Shown one piece after another: positions 61,078 through 64,000 of a stretch of DNA of 64,000 nt. The notes under the pieces were generated by a model, which saw only the letters and a list, made by a program, of their open reading frames with translations, was not told where the DNA came from and made no database searches. How positions within the stretch are numbered: position 1 is the stretch's first letter; every line of letters starts with the position of its first letter. The DNA is from Rutidosis leptorrhynchoides. Lineage: Eukaryota; Streptophyta; Magnoliopsida; Asterales; Asteraceae. Location of the stretch: the NCBI RefSeq assembly GCF_046630445.1, contig NC_092341.1:255593501-255657500 (forward strand), in the 5' to 3' direction. The translations under genes were made by a program, and so were the position numbers.

Positions 61078-63446
61078 TGTAACATCCCGCCTTTTTCCAT
61101 TTACTTTTCCGTTATACTAATATAAAGTCCGTTATATGTTTATAACATCTCCCGTTGATACGCGTTTTAAATTATCTCGTTTAGGTAATTCCCGCACCCG
61201 AACGAAAGTTGAGGGACTAAACTTGACAAGGGATCAAACCCTTGACTAGGTCAAAGGGTCAAACCCCTTTCACCCATTCATTTTCATCTCCATCTCTCTC
61301 TTTCTCTCTAGCAAGAACACACACACCCAAAAACCATATTCATTCATTCATCATCTAAATCCGGATTAGGGAGCTAGCAACCAAATAAATTACATATTCG
61401 TGATCCTCTCTTCATCCTCTTCATTTTGGTACCAACTTCATCTCATTTGGGTAACTTTCTAAAATCACTAGATTTTGTGTTCTTGATGTTTTTAACTTAT
61501 AAAAGTGTTAATTAGTGTCTATGGCTCAAGTCTAACATGAATATATGATTTATATGCTCGATCTCGTTGTTTTAGTGTAACTAGCATGAACTTGAATTTT
61601 GGTGTGTTGTTCTTGAATTTTGGATGATCAAATGTTGTTAGATTGTTAAAGTGCATGTTTTAAAAGTGTTACTAGTATCATTAGCTTCGTTTTGATGTAT
61701 AGGTTGATTAAGGAAACTCCAAGAACATGATTAATGATTTTGTGAACTTGGATTAGGGTTTGATGAGCTTTACATGAACTTTTGATGCGTCAAATGCTAT
61801 GAGATATTGTTGTTAAGTGTTTTGTTGCAATGTGTGTTTGATTACCTTCAAAACGGCATATCACATGTGTGAATTGGATTCCCGAAACTTAAAATGCATT
61901 TGATGAACTTGAAACTTTGAAAATGGATTCTTAATGATCACTTGACGGAAAATCGGTTATTGAAATTGATGTTTTTGTTTGATGAAACGTGTTTAGTTGT
62001 TTTCCTTGTCAAATTACCTTTCCGACGATATATAGTATGCATTTTGGATGTTTTCGGTTCATAAAATAGGTTAATTTGAGTTTTGGTTCGTGACTTGGTC
62101 TTTGTCTGCAAACTGCATGTTTCCCAGGTATTGCGCGCCGCGCATATACCCGCGCGCCGCGCAAAATTAGAAATCCCAGATGTTTGCCTTCGTGATTAAG
62201 TTCTGACCAGGATTTACACTTGGGTGCGCGCCGCGCAACCCTTTGCGCGCCGCGCATATGCCCAGCTCATTTTAGTTTTTATTTTTCCTTTCACAAAATG
62301 TTTCCCGCTTAACCGTAACTCCGATTAACATGAAACTTGGCCATTCTGCTCATAAATGATTTCTCATCATGAGAAAATTGTCGGACACCCGATCCGACCC
62401 CGTTGACTTTGACTTTGACCAAGTTTGACTTTTAGTCAAACTTAACCAAACAATTATACGATCGTTCTAACATGCTTAGTTACTTGTATCGTGCATGAAA
62501 CTTGACTAGTTGATTCACATGCTACATAATCGAGTCGTAACGAGCCATAGGACTAATTGAACATCTTTGACCTATCGTGTTTACCGTTATTGATACAAAC
62601 CTATTTGTTTAGGTCAAGACTAGCATTGTTCTTTGCACACGTTTACTTGTCGAAGTACTTTACTACTCGTGCACTCAAGGTGAGATCATAGTCCCACTTT
62701 TACTCTTTTTGAACTTACATTTGGGATGAGAAAACATAAACATTTCTTTACTAAGTGAACACAAGTACAGGAAAACAAACATTCTACATACGAGTTTAGA
62801 ACAAAATCCTCAATTCGATTATCATTAGTTACACTTGCCGGGTGTAAGCGAGAACTTATGTTGTATGGATCCATATGGGTTTGACAAACCCTCATTCAAA
62901 CGGTTCGCTACCGTTTACGAATGAAATATATTTTCGAGAAACAGTGTATGTTCTAGCACTAAGTGATGGGGTTCAATGGAAGGAAATGTTAAGCATTGAT
63001 AATTGGGTGCTCGTGAAACAAACTTTTGGAATGTATTACTATAAATTCATTGATGCAAATCTTGTGGTTCACTTGTACTTACTTACTTAAACCTATGATT
63101 TCACCAACGTTTTCGTTGACAGATTTCTATGTTTTTCTCAGGTCCTTGAACGATACATGATACATGCTTCCGCTCATTATTTTGATACTTGCATTGGATG
63201 TCGGGTATATGTGCATTACACGGAGCGTCTTTTGACTTTACTTTAAACCGTGTCGCCTAGATTTCATTCGTATTATAACGTTGTAACTTAACTATTGGTT
63301 GAACAATTCTTGTAAACTTTGGGAACAATCTTTATTTTGAAATGAAGGCGACATATTTTGGTCAAACTTTGTCTTAAAGACTTATGACCACGTAACGGGA
63401 CCTAAGTAGACGGCGCCGTCAAACATGATTTGGTCGGGTCGCTACA
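61078..63446 (+). repeat. 5' LTR of element D
   Basis: 2369 bp from TGTAACATCCCGCC to GGTCGGGTCGCTACA, in the plus orientation. It is a recognisable relative of the E LTR read on the minus strand: same ends, same CT-rich tract with AGCAAGAACACACAC (about 61310-61325), same GC-rich 11-mers (here four: 62133, 62152, 62226, 62245) and same hairpin block (63091-63143). AAGGT precedes it. Confidence 0.85.
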
Positions 63447-63783
63447 GATGGTATCAGAGCGTTGGTTGTAGGGATTTAGAGTTCATTAGTGTCAATCTCG
63501 AGTCATAGGGTACATTGGTGAGTCTAGACTACAACCGGCATATAGACTTGAAGTAGGAATTACTTGACTACTTGTGCATTTATACTCGAACGCTTCTACT
63601 CATATCTACTCTTAGTTCATCTTAATCTCACGTTGTTTAATTTGATTGACGCGCCACCTTGACTATATGAAATGATGTCGAATGCACATATGAATCAGGG
63701 TAATATAATTTCCGGGATTATATTACGGTGACTCATATGAACGTTCCGGCATTATGACATAAAGAATTTAAGGCGAGTCGAGG

Positions 63784-63814
<31 letters not shown>

Positions 63815-63896
63815 TCTTCTCTTTATCTTTATTCTATATCACGGTTAGTATTATTGAGAATACTAATCAATGATATTCTTGTGTCTTGAAGGAACA
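63447..63896 (+). other. Primer-binding site and leader of element D
   Basis: TGGTATCAGAGC at 63449-63460, two bases after the LTR. The first 130 bases parallel the leader of element E (12230-12360, minus strand), including GTGAGTCTAGACTACAACCG and TTACTTGACTACTTGTGCAT. A run of 29 A lies at 63784-63812. No ORF. Confidence 0.8.
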
Positions 63897-64000
63897 ATGG
63901 CTCCTCATCGTGTACGCCGCAATGAAACTCCCGAACAAGCTCTCGAACGGATGATAGCTACCGCCGTAGATGCGGCCATGGCCGGTCACTCATCCAACAA
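63897..64000 (+). CDS. Element D gag, N-terminal part (cut by window end)
   Basis: An open frame of 34 codons starting MAPHRVRRNETPEQALERMI and still open at the window end. The position after a 5' LTR, primer site and leader, and the basic N terminus followed by an Ala-rich helix-like stretch, are typical of Tekay-type gag starts. Whether the rest is intact cannot be seen. Confidence 0.6.
   Translation, partial: MAPHRVRRNETPEQALERMIATAVDAAMAGHSSN

Larger units (their letters stand above)
56774..64000 (+). mobile_element. Element C (Ty3-type), interrupted by element D
   Basis: 5' LTR 56774-58686 (TGTAAGACCC to GGGTTGTTACA), primer site TGGTATCAGAGC at 58689-58700, internal sequence 58701-61077, then element D. 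The five bases before the LTR are GTTAT; the partner duplication lies outside the window. No gag or pol frame is visible in the 2.4 kb of internal sequence present. Confidence 0.75.

Overview
The window is plant nuclear DNA, almost certainly from a eudicot and probably a daisy-family (Asteraceae) species. It is AT-rich and holds one intron-containing mitochondrial carrier gene. Almost everything else is LTR retrotransposons, nested in one another. The family assignment is inference from the LTR and gag-pol sequence types; no organelle, bacterial or RNA genes were seen.

Layout. (1) 1-3514: two abutting Ty3-type LTRs without an internal region, carrying (AT)n tracts. (2) 4363-49010: one retrotransposon nest bounded by a perfect 5-bp duplication (GTGCA). 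The outermost host is a short Reina-like chromovirus on the + strand (LTRs 342 bp). A Tekay-like chromovirus, element A (- strand, 4709-44168, duplication AAATT), sits in its primer-binding site. Inside A are two further insertions: element E (7637-14818, duplication GTAAA, two 2456-bp LTRs) in A's left LTR, and a second Tekay-like element, B (15417-35672, duplication AAAGT), in A's pol gene. A Ty1/copia element (16808-25021, duplication GCTTG, two 936-bp LTRs) lies in B's left LTR. The insertion order is therefore Reina-like, then A, then B and E, then copia in B. (3) 49667-53768: a six-exon SLC25-type mitochondrial carrier gene (- strand, 320 codons) with three MITE-like repeats in its introns; its stop codon is only 656 bp from the nest. 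(4) 55098-64000: a second retrotransposon cluster with an LTR fragment, a Tat-like LTR followed by a protease-only ORF, element C (LTR with 146-bp higher-order repeats, internal region with 68-bp repeats) and, inside C, the 5' LTR, primer site and first gag codons of element D, which runs off the window.

Function. The carrier is the only cellular gene I can support. All long retrotransposon ORFs are broken except the Tat-like protease ORF (cut off by C) and the incomplete D gag. In A and B most premature stops are C:G to T:A changes, as expected from decay of methylated DNA. E has near-identical LTRs but only a remnant of integrase. It shares LTR, primer site and leader with D, so E looks like a recent non-autonomous element and D like its coding relative.

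The least explained feature is an additional ORF of about 290-305 codons between primer site and gag in both A and B. It has an N-terminal SUMO-interaction-like motif, a Ser/Asp-rich acidic tract, a conserved basic block and a C-terminal coiled coil. Two non-coding signals recur across otherwise different LTR families: a paired GC-rich 11-mer, and a hairpin followed by an acceptor-like pyrimidine tract.
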